From contig NZ_JAIVAF010000001.1 in the NCBI RefSeq assembly GCF_020171805.1, positions 1,116,001-1,180,000 of the forward strand: 64,000 bases of DNA, read 5' to 3'. The position numbers were made by a program, and so were the translations under genes. Under the pieces are notes generated by a model. The model was not told where the DNA came from and did not search any database. It saw only the letters and a program-made list of their open reading frames with translations. This document shows, one piece after another, positions 1 through 9,399 of the stretch (positions within the stretch are counted from its first letter, which is position 1; every line of letters starts with the position of its first letter). Origin of the DNA: Guptibacillus algicola (lineage in GTDB: Bacteria > Bacillota > Bacilli > Bacillales > Guptibacillaceae).

Positions 1-614
1 CCTCCTGAAGCAATGATTGGAATCGTTACTGCTTCTCCAATCGCTTTCGTAAGTGGTAGGTCAAATCCTTTCTTACTGCCATCTGCATTCATGCTTGTAA
101 GTAGGATTTCGCCTGCACCCATTTCCTGAGCTTTTTTCGCCCACTCGATTGCATCCCACTCTGTTTGGGTGCGACCGCCATGGGTGTATACACGCCAGGC
201 GTTTAATTCAGGCTCCCACTTTGCATCGATCGCTACGACCATACACTGTGTCCCAAAATAATCTGCGCCTTCGCTAATCAATTCAGGTCTTAATACGGCT
301 GCTGTGTTCATCGAAACTTTGTCAGCACCTGCGCGCAACACACGCTTCATATCTTCTAACTTATTGATACCTCCCCCAACAGTAAATGGGATCGCAAGCT
401 CGGCAGCAACTTGGCGAACAACATCTACCATCGTTTCTCTACCTTCGTGAGAAGCAGAGATATCTAAAAACACAAGCTCGTCTGCGCCCTCTTTGTCATA
501 TACTCTCGCAAGCTCTACGGGATCACCCGCATCACGAAGACCGACAAACTGAACACCTTTAACGACTCGACCATCTTTCACATCGAGGCATGGAATGATC
601 CGTTTCGTTAACAT
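1..614 (-). CDS. hisF: Imidazole glycerol phosphate synthase cyclase subunit, partial
   Basis: HisF is the cyclase half of IGP synthase. It uses ammonia from HisH to convert PRFAR to imidazole glycerol phosphate and AICAR in the cytoplasm. About 204 N-terminal residues are present and the window edge removes the C-terminus (the usual length is about 252). It begins [20 protein letters not shown], with the catalytic aspartate in PCLDV, and the second catalytic aspartate lies in the VVAIDAK strand. The phosphate-binding IIASGG motif lies right at the edge. The ATG at 614 follows a GGAGGT site located in the end of hisA. It is the last his gene visible; hisI would be expected just beyond the left edge. 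Confidence 0.97.
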   Translation of the reverse strand, partial: MLTKRIIPCLDVKDGRVVKGVQFVGLRDAGDPVELARVYDKEGADELVFLDISASHEGRETMVDVVRQVAAELAIPFTVGGGINKLEDMKRVLRAGADKVSMNTAAVLRPELISEGADYFGTQCMVVAIDAKWEPELNAWRVYTHGGRTQTEWDAIEWAKKAQEMGAGEILLTSMNADGSKKGFDLPLTKAIGEAVTIPIIASG

Positions 615-616
615 GT

Positions 617-1336
617 CTAGACCTCCAGAGCTTGTTTTAATGTGAATTTGTTCGTATAGAGGGCTTTTCCTACAATTGCGCCGCTTATTGATTCACTTCT
701 GCTGCGAAGGTTTGAAATGTCCTCAAGAGTACTCACACCACCAGAAGCAATCACTTCTTTACCAGTAGCCTCACCTAGTTCAGCGATTGCCTCAACGTTA
801 GGACCTGAAAGTGTGCCATCCTTTGAAATGTCTGTGAAAATAAAGACTTCAGCACCATGTTCAGCAAGCTCCTTGCCAAGGTCTACAGCTTTAATTTCAG
901 ATGTCTTCAACCAGCCTTCAACCGCAACGTATCCGTCACGTGCATCGATTCCAATCGCAATCTTCTCTTTATAACGAGAAAGCATTTTTTTAACAAAATC
1001 CGGATGTGAGATCGCACTGCTTCCTAGAATAACGCGATCGACTCCGTTATCAAGGTAATAAGCAACATCTTCTTCAGTTCGAATTCCACCGCCAATTTGA
1101 ACCTTTGCATCTAGCTCTTGAGCCACTTTCAGAACATGATGGTCGTTGATTCTTTTTCCTTCTTTCGCCCCATCAAGATCTACCATGTGAATCCATTCTG
1201 ACCCATCGTTTGCAAATTTATTTGCCATTTCAAATGGAGAATCTCCATAAATTGTTTCCTGATTATAATCTCCCTGAAGGAGGCGAACACATTTCCCTCC
1301 GCGTATATCGATTGCTGGATAGATGGTAAAGGTCAT
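617..1336 (-). CDS. hisA: ProFAR isomerase HisA
   Basis: This is the phosphoribosylformimino-5-aminoimidazole carboxamide ribotide isomerase, a TIM-barrel enzyme of the fourth histidine step that opens the ribose of ProFAR. Family signatures are visible: [14 protein letters not shown] with the catalytic Asp near the N-terminus, QIGGGIR, and FTDISKDGT with the second catalytic Asp. The length of about 239 aa is normal. The ATG at 1336 is chosen because AAAGGA lies about 12 bases upstream and the protein then begins just before YPAID. In-frame starts at 1348 and 1369 are possible but either touch the ribosome site or overlap hisH more. It lies between hisH and hisF with almost no gap. Confidence 0.96.
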   Translation of the reverse strand: MTFTIYPAIDIRGGKCVRLLQGDYNQETIYGDSPFEMANKFANDGSEWIHMVDLDGAKEGKRINDHHVLKVAQELDAKVQIGGGIRTEEDVAYYLDNGVDRVILGSSAISHPDFVKKMLSRYKEKIAIGIDARDGYVAVEGWLKTSEIKAVDLGKELAEHGAEVFIFTDISKDGTLSGPNVEAIAELGEATGKEVIASGGVSTLEDISNLRSRSESISGAIVGKALYTNKFTLKQALEV

Positions 1337-1337
1337 T

Positions 1338-1973
1338 CTATACGTCATTCCTTTCCACATATTCTGCATAGTTTTTTAGAATCGTTAGACCTGCATGACT
1401 GCTTTTCTCAGGATGGAATTGTGTCCCAAATACATTTCCTTTTCCAACTACTGCTGGAACTTCTTCGCTATAATCAGAAGTTGCGAGGAGAACATCACGG
1501 TTGTCTGTATCAACGTAGTAAGAATGCACGAAGTACACATGCTCATCAGATACTTCATTTAAAAGGAAAGAACCTGGCTGTTGTCTCTTCAGTTTATTCC
1601 ACCCCATATGAGGGATTTTGTAAGCTTGACCCGATTGGTCTTTGTATGGGAACTTTTTCACTTTACCAGGTAAAAATGAAAAGCCAGGCGTCTCTCCATT
1701 TTCAACACTTCCTTCAAAAAGAAGCTGCATTCCAAGACATATTCCAAGCAAAGGTTTTCCTGCCTCAACTTCTTTTTCGATAAATGTTTTTAAACCACTC
1801 TCAACCAAGATCGCCATCGCATCTCGAAATGAACCAACTCCAGGTAGCAACAAACCATTAGCTTTTGCTAGCTCTTCTTCATCTTCTGAAACGAAATAAT
1901 CGAACCCAAGTCGCTCAAGCGCTTTACTAACACTATATAAATTCCCCATCCCATAGTCGATAATGCCGATCAT
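1338..1973 (-). CDS. hisH: IGP synthase glutaminase subunit HisH
   Basis: HisH is the class I glutamine amidotransferase subunit of imidazole glycerol phosphate synthase. It hydrolyses glutamine and channels ammonia to HisF. The nucleophile is in [13 protein letters not shown], the oxyanion strand is in LLLPGVGSF, and the catalytic His-Glu pair is in [10 protein letters not shown] near the C-terminus. At 211 aa it is full length. The start ATG overlaps the hisB stop as TAATG, with AAAGGGG 8 bases upstream, which points to translational coupling. Its stop lies one base from the hisA start. Confidence 0.97.
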   Translation of the reverse strand: MIGIIDYGMGNLYSVSKALERLGFDYFVSEDEEELAKANGLLLPGVGSFRDAMAILVESGLKTFIEKEVEAGKPLLGICLGMQLLFEGSVENGETPGFSFLPGKVKKFPYKDQSGQAYKIPHMGWNKLKRQQPGSFLLNEVSDEHVYFVHSYYVDTDNRDVLLATSDYSEEVPAVVGKGNVFGTQFHPEKSSHAGLTILKNYAEYVERNDV

Positions 1974-2566
1974 TACAGCATCCCCTTTGTGGATGGAACG
2001 CCTTTCACACGCGGGTCAAGTAGTGTAGCTTCATCTAACGCGCGCCCTAGCGCTTTGAAAATCGCTTCAATAATGTGGTGTGTATTATGACCGTAGTGAA
2101 CGATAACATGAAGATTCATACGCGCTTCAAGAGCAAGCTTCCAAAGGAATTCATGCACGAGTTCAGTATCGAATGTGCCAACGCGATCGGCTGGTAACTC
2201 AACGCGATATTCAAGGTGAGGGCGATTACTTAAATCAACAACTACTTGTGCAAGAGCATCGTCCATCGGAACAAATGCATTCCCATATCTTCTAATTCCC
2301 TCTTTTGTTCCTAAAGCTTGACGAATCGTTTCTCCAAGACAAATTCCAATATCCTCTGTCGTGTGATGATCATCGATTTCAGTATCACCATTCGCAGTTA
2401 ATGAAAGATCAAATTTCCCGTGTTTTGTAAATAGATCTAGCATATGTGTTAAAAAAGGAACTCCTGTCTCTAATTCTGACCTTCCTTCTCCATCTATATC
2501 GAACGTAAGATTAATAGACGTTTCAGAAGTCTCCCTTGAAATTGAATACGTTCTTTCCTCAGTCAT
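1973..2566 (-). CDS. hisB: Imidazoleglycerol-phosphate dehydratase HisB
   Basis: HisB removes water from imidazole glycerol phosphate to give imidazole acetol phosphate, using manganese. The duplicated metal-binding motifs of the family are present: DDHHTTEDIGICLG in the first half and HNTHHIIEAIFKALGRAL in the second. At 197 aa it is the monofunctional form, without the phosphatase domain of enterobacterial HisB. ATG at 2566 overlaps the hisD stop as TGATG, and GGAGG lies 7 bases upstream. A GTG one codon earlier is also in frame but is less likely. Confidence 0.97.
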   Translation of the reverse strand: MTEERTYSISRETSETSINLTFDIDGEGRSELETGVPFLTHMLDLFTKHGKFDLSLTANGDTEIDDHHTTEDIGICLGETIRQALGTKEGIRRYGNAFVPMDDALAQVVVDLSNRPHLEYRVELPADRVGTFDTELVHEFLWKLALEARMNLHVIVHYGHNTHHIIEAIFKALGRALDEATLLDPRVKGVPSTKGML

Positions 2567-3837
2567 CACATGTCCTCCAATCGAAGTTCAATCGCTCGTG
2601 CGTGAGCATCTAGGCCTTCCAATTTAGCAAGCGCCGCAATACTGTTTCCGTTCTTCTGTAACGCCTCTTTACTATACGAGATTACACTCGACTTCTTAAT
2701 GAAATCGTCAACGGAAAGTGGACTTGAAAAGCGTGCGGTGCCATTTGTCGGTAATACGTGGTTTGGGCCAGCAAAATAATCACCAACAGGTTCCGAGCTA
2801 TACGGTCCTAGGAAAATCGCTCCAGCATGACGGATCTTGCCTAACAGCGCCATTGGATTTTGAACAAGTACTTCAAGGTGCTCAGGCGCAAGTTCATTCA
2901 CCGCTTCAACTCCACTCACAAGATCCTCCACTACATAAATTACACCAAAGTCTTCAATAGACTTTGAAGCTATATCTGCTCGAGGTAGCTGCTCGAGCTG
3001 CTCGCTTACTTCTTGTTGAACAGATTCCGCTAGTATCATTGAATTCGTTACGAGTACTGCACTAGCGCGCTCATCATGCTCAGCTTGTGACAATAAATCT
3101 GCAGCGACATAGGAAGCTTTTGCGCTATCATCAGCAAGGACAACGATTTCACTCGGTCCTGCAATCATATCGATATCAACGAGACCAAACACTTCTCGCT
3201 TTGCGAGCGCAACGTAGATGTTTCCTGGACCTACGATTTTATCAACAGCTTGAATCGTCTCTGTTCCATAAGCAAGTGCAGCTACCGCTTGTGCTCCACC
3301 TACTTTGAAGATTTCTGTTACACCTACTTCATTTGCGGCTACTAATACGCCTGCTGGCACTTTGCCATCTGCATCAGGAGGAGTAACCATTGCAATTCGT
3401 TCTACGCCTGCAGCAGAAGCCGGGATCACATTCATCAAAACTGATGAAGGATACGCTGCTTTTCCTCCAGGGACATACACGCCAACAGAATCTAACGGCG
3501 TTACTTTTTGCCCTAACATACTACCGTCTTCTGATGTTGTGAACCACGACTGACGGCGCTGTTGTTCATGGAATGTTTTGATATTAATAGCTGCTTGTCT
3601 AATAACGGAGACGATGTCATCGGACACCTCATTGTAAGCTTCGTTTATTTCATCAGTAGAAACACGAAAATCGTGCAAATCTGCTCCATCAAATGTTTTC
3701 GTAAACGTTGAAACGGCTTGATCGCCGTTTGTTTTCACCTGGTTGAGTATCGATAGAACAGCCTCGCGCTGTTCATCCGTTCCTTCTTCGATCGAACGTT
3801 TTATCGAAACACCTTCATTCATATTAACGATCTTCAT
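2566..3837 (-). CDS. hisD: Histidinol dehydrogenase HisD
   Basis: HisD is a zinc enzyme that oxidises L-histidinol to L-histidine in two NAD-dependent steps, the end of the pathway. Recognisable family segments are [45 protein letters not shown] (metal and catalytic residues) and [14 protein letters not shown]. The length of about 423 aa is normal. ATG at 3837 is preferred to the one at 3843 because GGAG is then about 9 bases away. The start lies 14 bases inside the end of hisG, as expected for a tightly packed operon. Confidence 0.97.
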   Translation of the reverse strand: MKIVNMNEGVSIKRSIEEGTDEQREAVLSILNQVKTNGDQAVSTFTKTFDGADLHDFRVSTDEINEAYNEVSDDIVSVIRQAAINIKTFHEQQRRQSWFTTSEDGSMLGQKVTPLDSVGVYVPGGKAAYPSSVLMNVIPASAAGVERIAMVTPPDADGKVPAGVLVAANEVGVTEIFKVGGAQAVAALAYGTETIQAVDKIVGPGNIYVALAKREVFGLVDIDMIAGPSEIVVLADDSAKASYVAADLLSQAEHDERASAVLVTNSMILAESVQQEVSEQLEQLPRADIASKSIEDFGVIYVVEDLVSGVEAVNELAPEHLEVLVQNPMALLGKIRHAGAIFLGPYSSEPVGDYFAGPNHVLPTNGTARFSSPLSVDDFIKKSSVISYSKEALQKNGNSIAALAKLEGLDAHARAIELRLEDM

Positions 3838-4465
3838 AGTCATCTACTCCTTCAACAACAGCCGACAAGCGTTCTACCATATCATCGATCACCCGATCCT
3901 TCGTCCGATAACTAACAGGGTTAACGATAAAACGTGATGTGATCGGCTCAATAAATGCGGTTTCCATGAGGCCGTTCTCTTTCAATGTCCTTCCTGTCGA
4001 TACAATATCTACAATTCGATCAGCTAGCCCGATAAGAGGAGCAAGTTCAATCGATCCGTTTAGCTTAATGATCTCTACTTGCTCACCCTGTTCTCTAAAA
4101 TAATTGGATGCAACATTCGGATATTTCGTAGCGATTTTTGGTGCTACACCCGTTAGAGGCTTGTCCGTAATGCCAGCAACAGCGAGGTAACAACCGCTAA
4201 TTTTCAAATCTAACACTTCGTAGACATTTCTCTCTTCTTCAAGCATAACGTCCTTACCGGCGATTCCTACATCTGCAACACCATGTTCAACGTATGTCGG
4301 AACATCCATCGGTTTCGCCAGTATAAAACGCAAATTCTCTTCTTCTATTTCAAGGATTAGCTTTCTAGAATCATCAAATTCAGGGGGTAATCTGTAACCA
4401 GCTTTACGAAGTAAGCCAACTGCTTCTTCGAAGATTCGTCCCTTTGGCATCGCCATCGTTAGCAT
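3824..4465 (-). CDS. hisG: ATP phosphoribosyltransferase, short form HisG
   Basis: HisG condenses ATP with PRPP to form phosphoribosyl-ATP, the committed step of histidine synthesis. At 213 aa it is the short form, which lacks the C-terminal regulatory domain and needs HisZ as a partner. It starts [19 protein letters not shown], contains VGIAGKDV, and has the PRPP-binding segment [14 protein letters not shown]. The ATG shares one base with the hisZ stop (TAATG) and GGAAGGGGG lies 8 bases upstream. The adjacent hisZ supports the heteromeric enzyme. Confidence 0.97.
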   Translation of the reverse strand: MLTMAMPKGRIFEEAVGLLRKAGYRLPPEFDDSRKLILEIEEENLRFILAKPMDVPTYVEHGVADVGIAGKDVMLEEERNVYEVLDLKISGCYLAVAGITDKPLTGVAPKIATKYPNVASNYFREQGEQVEIIKLNGSIELAPLIGLADRIVDIVSTGRTLKENGLMETAFIEPITSRFIVNPVSYRTKDRVIDDMVERLSAVVEGVDDYEDR

Positions 4466-5646
4466 TACATCGTCCCCCTTCCGTTCTTACCGATCATATA
4501 AACGACATCTTCAAATCCTTCAGAATATGCATCGAGGTCTTTTATGCCGCTTAATTCTTGCATGACGACTTTTTCACCCTTCGAACGTCTTTCTGTAGCT
4601 TGTTGAATCGCTTCTTTTTTTCTTTCCGGACTAAAGATAATTGCTGCCGGAAGCAATTCTTCTCGCTTAGGGTTCAGTGCTTCAGTAAGATGATCAAGTC
4701 TTATTCCAAACCCAGTTGCTTGAGCTGGACGATTAAAACGAGATAACAACTCATCGTAACGTCCCCCATTGCTGAGAGGCACACCAAGGTTATTTGCATA
4801 CCCTTCAAAAACAACGCCTGTATAATAGCTCATATGGCTGACGAGAGTGAAGTCAAACTTCACTCGATGAGCGACACCGTAAGAGTCTAACGTATCTAAA
4901 AGTGTACGAAGGTCGCTTAGCACCTTCTCCCCTTTATCAGTTGGAAGGAGTTCGATCGCCTCAGATAGCTTCGAGCCATCCCCTCGTAAAGTAAGAAGTG
5001 CCATCAGTCGTTTTTGATCGATACTTGAAAGCGCCATTTCTCTCACATGTCGGCGATACCCTACATAGTTTTTTTCATATAAGAATCGTCTTAGCGTTGC
5101 AGCACGCTCTTCATTTCCTACGATCGACAGAAAGAGCTCTTGAATAAAACCTACGTGGCCGATCGCAATCTGGTATTCCTCTAGTCCTGCTTTGTTCAAA
5201 ACTTCAGCCATCAATGCAATAACTTCAGCATCAGCACTTGTTGTTCCGTCACCTATCAATTCAACACCGATTTGTTCAAACTCAGCAGGTTTTCCACCTT
5301 CATCCTCCTGGGCTCTAAACACATTCGAATCATATGCAAGTCTAAGTGGAAAAGGTTCATGCTTTAAACTAGATGCAGCAACCCTCGCGATTGGCGCTGT
5401 CATATCAGGCCGTAATACAAGAGTTTTACCACGTTGATCAAGGAGTTTGAACAATTGCTGATCGAGAATAGCCGAAGCATCTCCAACGGTTTCATAATAT
5501 TCTAAAGTAGGGGTATTCATAAAACGGTAACCCCATGTTTCCGTAACGCCTTGAATTCTTTGTCTGATGTTTGTTTTTAGGTCATATAATACCGGTAGCG
5601 TATCACGCATACCGAGTGGCTTTTCAAAAACAAATGGTACTGTCAT
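4465..5646 (-). CDS. hisZ: ATP phosphoribosyltransferase regulatory subunit HisZ
   Basis: HisZ is a histidyl-tRNA synthetase paralogue without aminoacylation activity. It binds short-form HisG and supplies allosteric histidine feedback. The class II synthetase fold is seen in [16 protein letters not shown], in the motif 2-like [15 protein letters not shown], and in [13 protein letters not shown] near residue 300. The expected length is about 390 aa and this is 393. The ATG at 5646 is chosen because GGGG lies about 8 bases upstream; a GTG three codons earlier would sit inside that site. It is first in the his operon, behind the promoter at 5706-5734. Confidence 0.95.
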   Translation of the reverse strand: MTVPFVFEKPLGMRDTLPVLYDLKTNIRQRIQGVTETWGYRFMNTPTLEYYETVGDASAILDQQLFKLLDQRGKTLVLRPDMTAPIARVAASSLKHEPFPLRLAYDSNVFRAQEDEGGKPAEFEQIGVELIGDGTTSADAEVIALMAEVLNKAGLEEYQIAIGHVGFIQELFLSIVGNEERAATLRRFLYEKNYVGYRRHVREMALSSIDQKRLMALLTLRGDGSKLSEAIELLPTDKGEKVLSDLRTLLDTLDSYGVAHRVKFDFTLVSHMSYYTGVVFEGYANNLGVPLSNGGRYDELLSRFNRPAQATGFGIRLDHLTEALNPKREELLPAAIIFSPERKKEAIQQATERRSKGEKVVMQELSGIKDLDAYSEGFEDVVYMIGKNGRGTM

Positions 5647-5705
5647 CAATTGCACCCCGCTTATACTTTAGTTCGCTAACATACTAACAAGATGAAGTTA
5701 ATTGT

Positions 5706-5734
5706 AGTTTACATCTCTAACTATTCAACGTCAA
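5706..5734 (-). promoter_or_regulatory. his operon sigma-A promoter
   Basis: On the minus strand TTGACG (5729-5734) and TAAACT (5706-5711) are separated by exactly 17 bases. Transcription would begin near 5699, about 50 bases before hisZ. No T-box or terminator was seen between this promoter and hisZ. Confidence 0.75.
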
Positions 5735-5808
5735 CATATATGAAAAGACTTCCCTATAACGATTTTCTCTAATCTGAATTTTACACAACAATGAACATGA
5801 ACGAAGGG

Positions 5809-5971
5809 TTTCCTTCTGATAAAGGAAATCTATAATAGAAATTGGTTATTCTATTGAAGAGAGGATAGAATTTTACCTACTTTAGGCGAAAAGCCTGCAA
5901 TGTGCGGGTATTTTTGTTACAGTAACGAAGGGAAACACATATCGTAATAAGTAAACCGCAGAAAGTAGGCG
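5809..5971 (+). promoter_or_regulatory. Structured 5' leader of map
   Basis: A TATAAT sits at 5831-5836, with an inverted repeat TTTCCTT/AAGGAAA just upstream (5809-5828) and no good -35 box. Downstream are: a 7-bp inverted repeat (5848-5854 with 5865-5871); an AGGC-GAAAA-GCCT hairpin (5884-5896); a CCTGC/GCGGG stem (5894-5908) followed by TATTTTTG, which resembles a terminator; and GTTACAGTAAC (5916-5926). CCTACTTT at 5876-5883 is fully complementary to AAAGTAGG at 5962-5969, which is the ribosome binding site of map. The structure is read by eye and no known riboswitch class is recognised. Confidence 0.4.
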
Positions 5972-5976
5972 AAAAC

Positions 5977-6732
5977 ATGATACAACGAAAAACAAACCGA
6001 GAAATTCAGCTCATGAAAGAAGCCGGGGAACTTCTTGCGGCCTGCCACAAAGAGCTTCGAGCTTTGATCAAGCCGGGAGTTACAACCTTACAGCTTGATT
6101 CATTCGTAGAAGACTTTCTTGAGGAACACGGTGCGACACCGGAACAAAAAGGCTATCAAGATTACCCATTCGCTACATGTGCATCCGTTAATGATGTGAT
6201 CTGTCATGGATTTCCTAACGACAAGAAACTTGAAGAAGGCGATATCGTTACGGTCGACATGGTCGTTAATTTAAATGGTGCACTAGCTGACTCAGCATGG
6301 TCATATGCTGTAGGTAAGGTTTCTGACGAAAAACAGCTGCTTCTCGATACAACGAAGAAGTCTCTCTATGTTGGGATAGAACAGGCGGTAATCGGAAATC
6401 GAATCGGTGACATCGGCCACGCTATTCAACAATATGCTGAAGGAGAAGGCTTTGCAGTCGTTCGTGACTTTACTGGACACGGAATTGGACCAACACTTCA
6501 CGAAGAACCGATGATTCCACATTTCGGTCAACCTGGAACGGGCATTCGTTTGAAAGAAGGCATGGTCATCACGATTGAGCCAATGCTTAACACTGGCGTT
6601 CCTTACAGTAAAATCGACGAAGACGGCTGGACTGCTCGTACAATGGATGGCTCTCTATCTGCGCAATATGAGCATACCATTGCGATTACGTCAGAAGGGC
6701 CAGTTATCCTCACTAGTCAGGACGACGAATAA
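5977..6732 (+). CDS. map: Type I methionine aminopeptidase
   Basis: This enzyme removes the initiator methionine from nascent proteins in the cytoplasm using two metal ions. The five metal ligands are visible in order: Asp in TVDMVV, Asp in LADSAW, His in FTGHGIG, Glu in TIEPML and Glu in QYEHTIA. At 251 aa it is the size of the Bacillus family. It probably is a second copy, comparable with B. subtilis YflG/MapB, because the essential map normally lies in the ribosomal protein cluster; that is inference. ATG at 5977 has a modest AGTAGG site 7 bases upstream. It stands alone between divergent his and convergent btu genes. Confidence 0.93.
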   Translation: MIQRKTNREIQLMKEAGELLAACHKELRALIKPGVTTLQLDSFVEDFLEEHGATPEQKGYQDYPFATCASVNDVICHGFPNDKKLEEGDIVTVDMVVNLNGALADSAWSYAVGKVSDEKQLLLDTTKKSLYVGIEQAVIGNRIGDIGHAIQQYAEGEGFAVVRDFTGHGIGPTLHEEPMIPHFGQPGTGIRLKEGMVITIEPMLNTGVPYSKIDEDGWTARTMDGSLSAQYEHTIAITSEGPVILTSQDDE

Positions 6733-6753
6733 CAAACTGAATCATCATCAAAA

Positions 6754-6815
6754 GGGACGCACCTTAAAACAAATCATAGCGCCAATCCGGCACTGTTTTG
6801 TTTAAGGTGCGTCCC
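6754..6815. terminator. Bidirectional terminator between map and btuD
   Basis: A long inverted repeat pairs GGGACGCACCTTAAAACAAA with TTTGTTTAAGGTGCGTCCC, with flanking A/T tracts. It lies between convergent genes and can end transcription from both sides. Confidence 0.85.
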
Positions 6816-6865
6816 TCTTATTTATTAGATTTATTTCACACTCAACGCTACAAAGCAATTGACGA

Positions 6866-8335
6866 TCATACCGACATTCTTTCTCGATAGTTCTTAAGTG
6901 CTTCAGATGTACATGTGTAAACGCCCTGACTAATGAGCTTTCCTAATGTCGTAATCGTCCCGGCGTAGGGTAGGTGTTTACCTCTTTGGCTAGAGGCAAT
7001 CAAAATGCTGTCTGTCGGTGTTCCGGTAGCATAAGAACCTGTTACCGAATCTTTCACATCATGATCGTGCAGAACCTTTACTTTGGATTCAGTTGCAGTC
7101 ATGATACTTTGTATGAACGCTTCGTCTGTAAGAGAGCCATTCACAAACACCCACGTGTTGATCGTCCCTGGCAGTGGTGCATAAACATGTTCTGCACTTC
7201 TCGAAGCATCTACTGCATTCCCTATTCCAGCGGTCACAACGATAAATACAGAAACATCATCTTCTTCGATCAACCGATACGAAACATCTTCAAGACAAAC
7301 AGCAGTCATCATCCCAACAGTTTCAAAAGGATCGATACCACGTTTTCTTAAATATGCCCTCATTTCTTCTCGATGGTTCAGACAGCTGTAATTTTTTGAA
7401 ACGCGACGGTTAACGAATGATTTATACCAGCCTGTCCCAGATCCCACCACACCTGAAGACATTGTACGAAGCGGGAAGGGTGTTTCAAGCATTATCATAT
7501 CATCGTCATACTTCAGGAGCCGATTATCAATAAGAAGATCATCCAGATCTTCTGCCCGCTTTTCTGGCAAAAGTAGCATTTGAGGTTTAGGTACGGTCGG
7601 ATGAGGGTGCTTTTCGATGTGTGTCCGATACACGGATTGAATACGCCCTTCTTCTAACACCTCGTTTGGCTTGTTATGTTTATTGATCTTCCCTTCTTCA
7701 AGAAGAAGGAGTCGATCGCAATATAAACCAGCAAGATTTAAGTCATGAAAGATAGAGATGACTGTAAGACCTTGTTCACGCGTCCATTTTTTCAATAAAT
7801 CGAGCAGTTCTTTTTGATAGGAAAGGTCAAGGTGATTCGTCGGTTCATCGAGCAGCAAGATTTCTGGCTCTTGAGCAAGCGCTTGAGCAAGGAACACTCG
7901 CTGACGTTCACCGCCAGAAAGTTCATTCACATAGTTGTCTTGAAACGCTTTAATTCCAGTCTGCTCCATCGTCTTTTGGACCACAGCTTCATCATGTTCA
8001 CTCCACATTTGGAACCAGCCTGTATGATGCGCATAGCGTCCAAGTGAGACGGTTTCTTTCACTGTATATGGAAAGGCTTGTTCAGCATGCTGAGGAAGAA
8101 CAGCGAGAACTTTTGCAAGTTGCTTAGCCGAGTATTTTGAAATAGATTTTCCCTTAATCGTTACCTCTCCTGATTGCGCTTTAAGAATACCACTTATCAC
8201 TTTAAATATCGTCGTTTTGCCACTCCCGTTCGGTCCAACAATTCCTAGCAGTTCACCTTTTTGAACGTCGAATGAAAGATCATGAAGTACTTCATGACCA
8301 GGATATCCACCTGTTACGTGATTCACGCTTAACAT
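6866..8335 (-). CDS. btuD: Cobalamin ABC ATPase fused to CbiZ amidohydrolase
   Basis: This is a two-domain cytoplasmic protein. Residues 1 to about 250 form an ABC importer ATPase of the iron/B12 type: Walker A GPNGSGKTT at 34-42, signature LSGGERQRV, Walker B LLLDEPTNHLDL, then a switch His. From about 275 to 489 follows an adenosylcobinamide amidohydrolase (CbiZ) domain, recognised by VVTAGIGNAVDAS, GTINTWVFVNG, ATGTPTDSILIAS and the preceding TVGMMTAV segment. CbiZ cleaves the side chain of cobinamides or pseudocobalamin so that imported corrinoids can be rebuilt. Similar fusions (YvrA type) are known in Bacillus. It is the last gene of the riboswitch-controlled operon and starts 3 bases after btuC. 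Confidence 0.92.
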   Translation of the reverse strand: MLSVNHVTGGYPGHEVLHDLSFDVQKGELLGIVGPNGSGKTTIFKVISGILKAQSGEVTIKGKSISKYSAKQLAKVLAVLPQHAEQAFPYTVKETVSLGRYAHHTGWFQMWSEHDEAVVQKTMEQTGIKAFQDNYVNELSGGERQRVFLAQALAQEPEILLLDEPTNHLDLSYQKELLDLLKKWTREQGLTVISIFHDLNLAGLYCDRLLLLEEGKINKHNKPNEVLEEGRIQSVYRTHIEKHPHPTVPKPQMLLLPEKRAEDLDDLLIDNRLLKYDDDMIMLETPFPLRTMSSGVVGSGTGWYKSFVNRRVSKNYSCLNHREEMRAYLRKRGIDPFETVGMMTAVCLEDVSYRLIEEDDVSVFIVVTAGIGNAVDASRSAEHVYAPLPGTINTWVFVNGSLTDEAFIQSIMTATESKVKVLHDHDVKDSVTGSYATGTPTDSILIASSQRGKHLPYAGTITTLGKLISQGVYTCTSEALKNYRERMSV

Positions 8336-8337
8336 AC

Positions 8338-9399
8338 TTACCCTCTTCTTTCTTTACGCCTTCTAATTAAAATAATTGCGAACACTGGTGCACCGATCAA
8401 AGAAGTAATGACGCCGATCGGTAGTTCGGTAGGCGAGATGATTATTCTTGATATGAGGTCTGTCACGATCAGAAACGCTGCCCCGAGTAAAATGGATAGA
8501 GGTAAAAGGTGTCTGTGATCAGGTCCCCATAATAACCTGGTAAGGTGAGGAATCACGAGTCCGACAAACCCGATCGTCCCAGAAACAGCTACCGCTCCTC
8601 CTGTTAGAATAGAGCCCCCTAATAGAATCCAAAGCTTTCTCCTCGCTACGTTCACTCCAATATGTTGGGCACGTTCTTCTCCAAAGGACATGGCATTCAA
8701 TTCCTTACTGCTAAAGAGTAAAATGGCAGTTCCGATTACGAAAAAAGGCAGGATAATCGCAATGTACTCCCATCCACGCATTGAAACGCTTCCGAGTAGC
8801 CAACCGATGATCTGACGTAGTTCTTCTCCTGTTAGAGCAATCATAAGTGAGAGCAGAGAACCAAGAAACGAACTAAATACGATTCCAGTCAAAATGATTG
8901 TCTCAACACGCATCGAGCGTTCAATTTGTCTTGCAAAAAACAAAACGAGAAAAATCGTGATGATTGAGGCAGTGATACTCATAACAGGCAACGTAAACAT
9001 ACCTACAACCGGTAGAGAAAGATTGAAAAAGAGCACAAGAACCGCACCAACTGATGCACCTGATGACACTCCAAGTACATAAGGATCTGCCAACGGATTG
9101 CGAAGAAGCCCTTGAAAAGCAGCTCCAGCAACCGCTAGTGATGCCCCAACAAGAGCTGAGAGAATCACACGTGGCAATCGAATATCCATCACAATTGTAG
9201 TGAACATTGGATCAGTTTCAGTTCGTGAAGGGAGGTGCAGTACTTCAGTCCAAATTAACTGTAAGATCGTTGGAATTGGGACTGAGACGGTTCCAATTGA
9301 AATACCAAGTAACATGGCACCGATCAGCAATCCTATTGCGATGAGGTATGGCACGACCTTATTATTCAGCAAAAACATCAGGGTAAACCGCTTTAGCAA
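8338..9399 (-). CDS. btuC: Cobalamin ABC transporter permease
   Basis: This is an FecCD/BtuC-family membrane subunit that forms the B12 channel with the ATPase encoded next to it. It is about 350 aa with roughly ten hydrophobic segments. Family motifs seen are RLPRVILSALVGASLAVAG, NPLADPYVLGVSSGAS and GFVGLVIPHLTRLLWGPDHR near the C-terminus. Position 9399 is a TTG with GAGGAA just upstream; an ATG at 9378 (MFLLNNK) is an alternative start that would shorten the overlap with btuF. No ferric siderophore genes are nearby, and the upstream cobalamin riboswitch decides the substrate. Confidence 0.93.
   Translation of the reverse strand: MLKRFTLMFLLNNKVVPYLIAIGLLIGAMLLGISIGTVSVPIPTILQLIWTEVLHLPSRTETDPMFTTIVMDIRLPRVILSALVGASLAVAGAAFQGLLRNPLADPYVLGVSSGASVGAVLVLFFNLSLPVVGMFTLPVMSITASIITIFLVLFFARQIERSMRVETIILTGIVFSSFLGSLLSLMIALTGEELRQIIGWLLGSVSMRGWEYIAIILPFFVIGTAILLFSSKELNAMSFGEERAQHIGVNVARRKLWILLGGSILTGGAVAVSGTIGFVGLVIPHLTRLLWGPDHRHLLPLSILLGAAFLIVTDLISRIIISPTELPIGVITSLIGAPVFAIILIRRRKERRG

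Noticed and set aside
5647-5708. T-box or attenuator in the his leader
   Set aside because: The stretch from the promoter to hisZ is only about 50 bases with no conserved T-box motif and no hairpin plus T tract.
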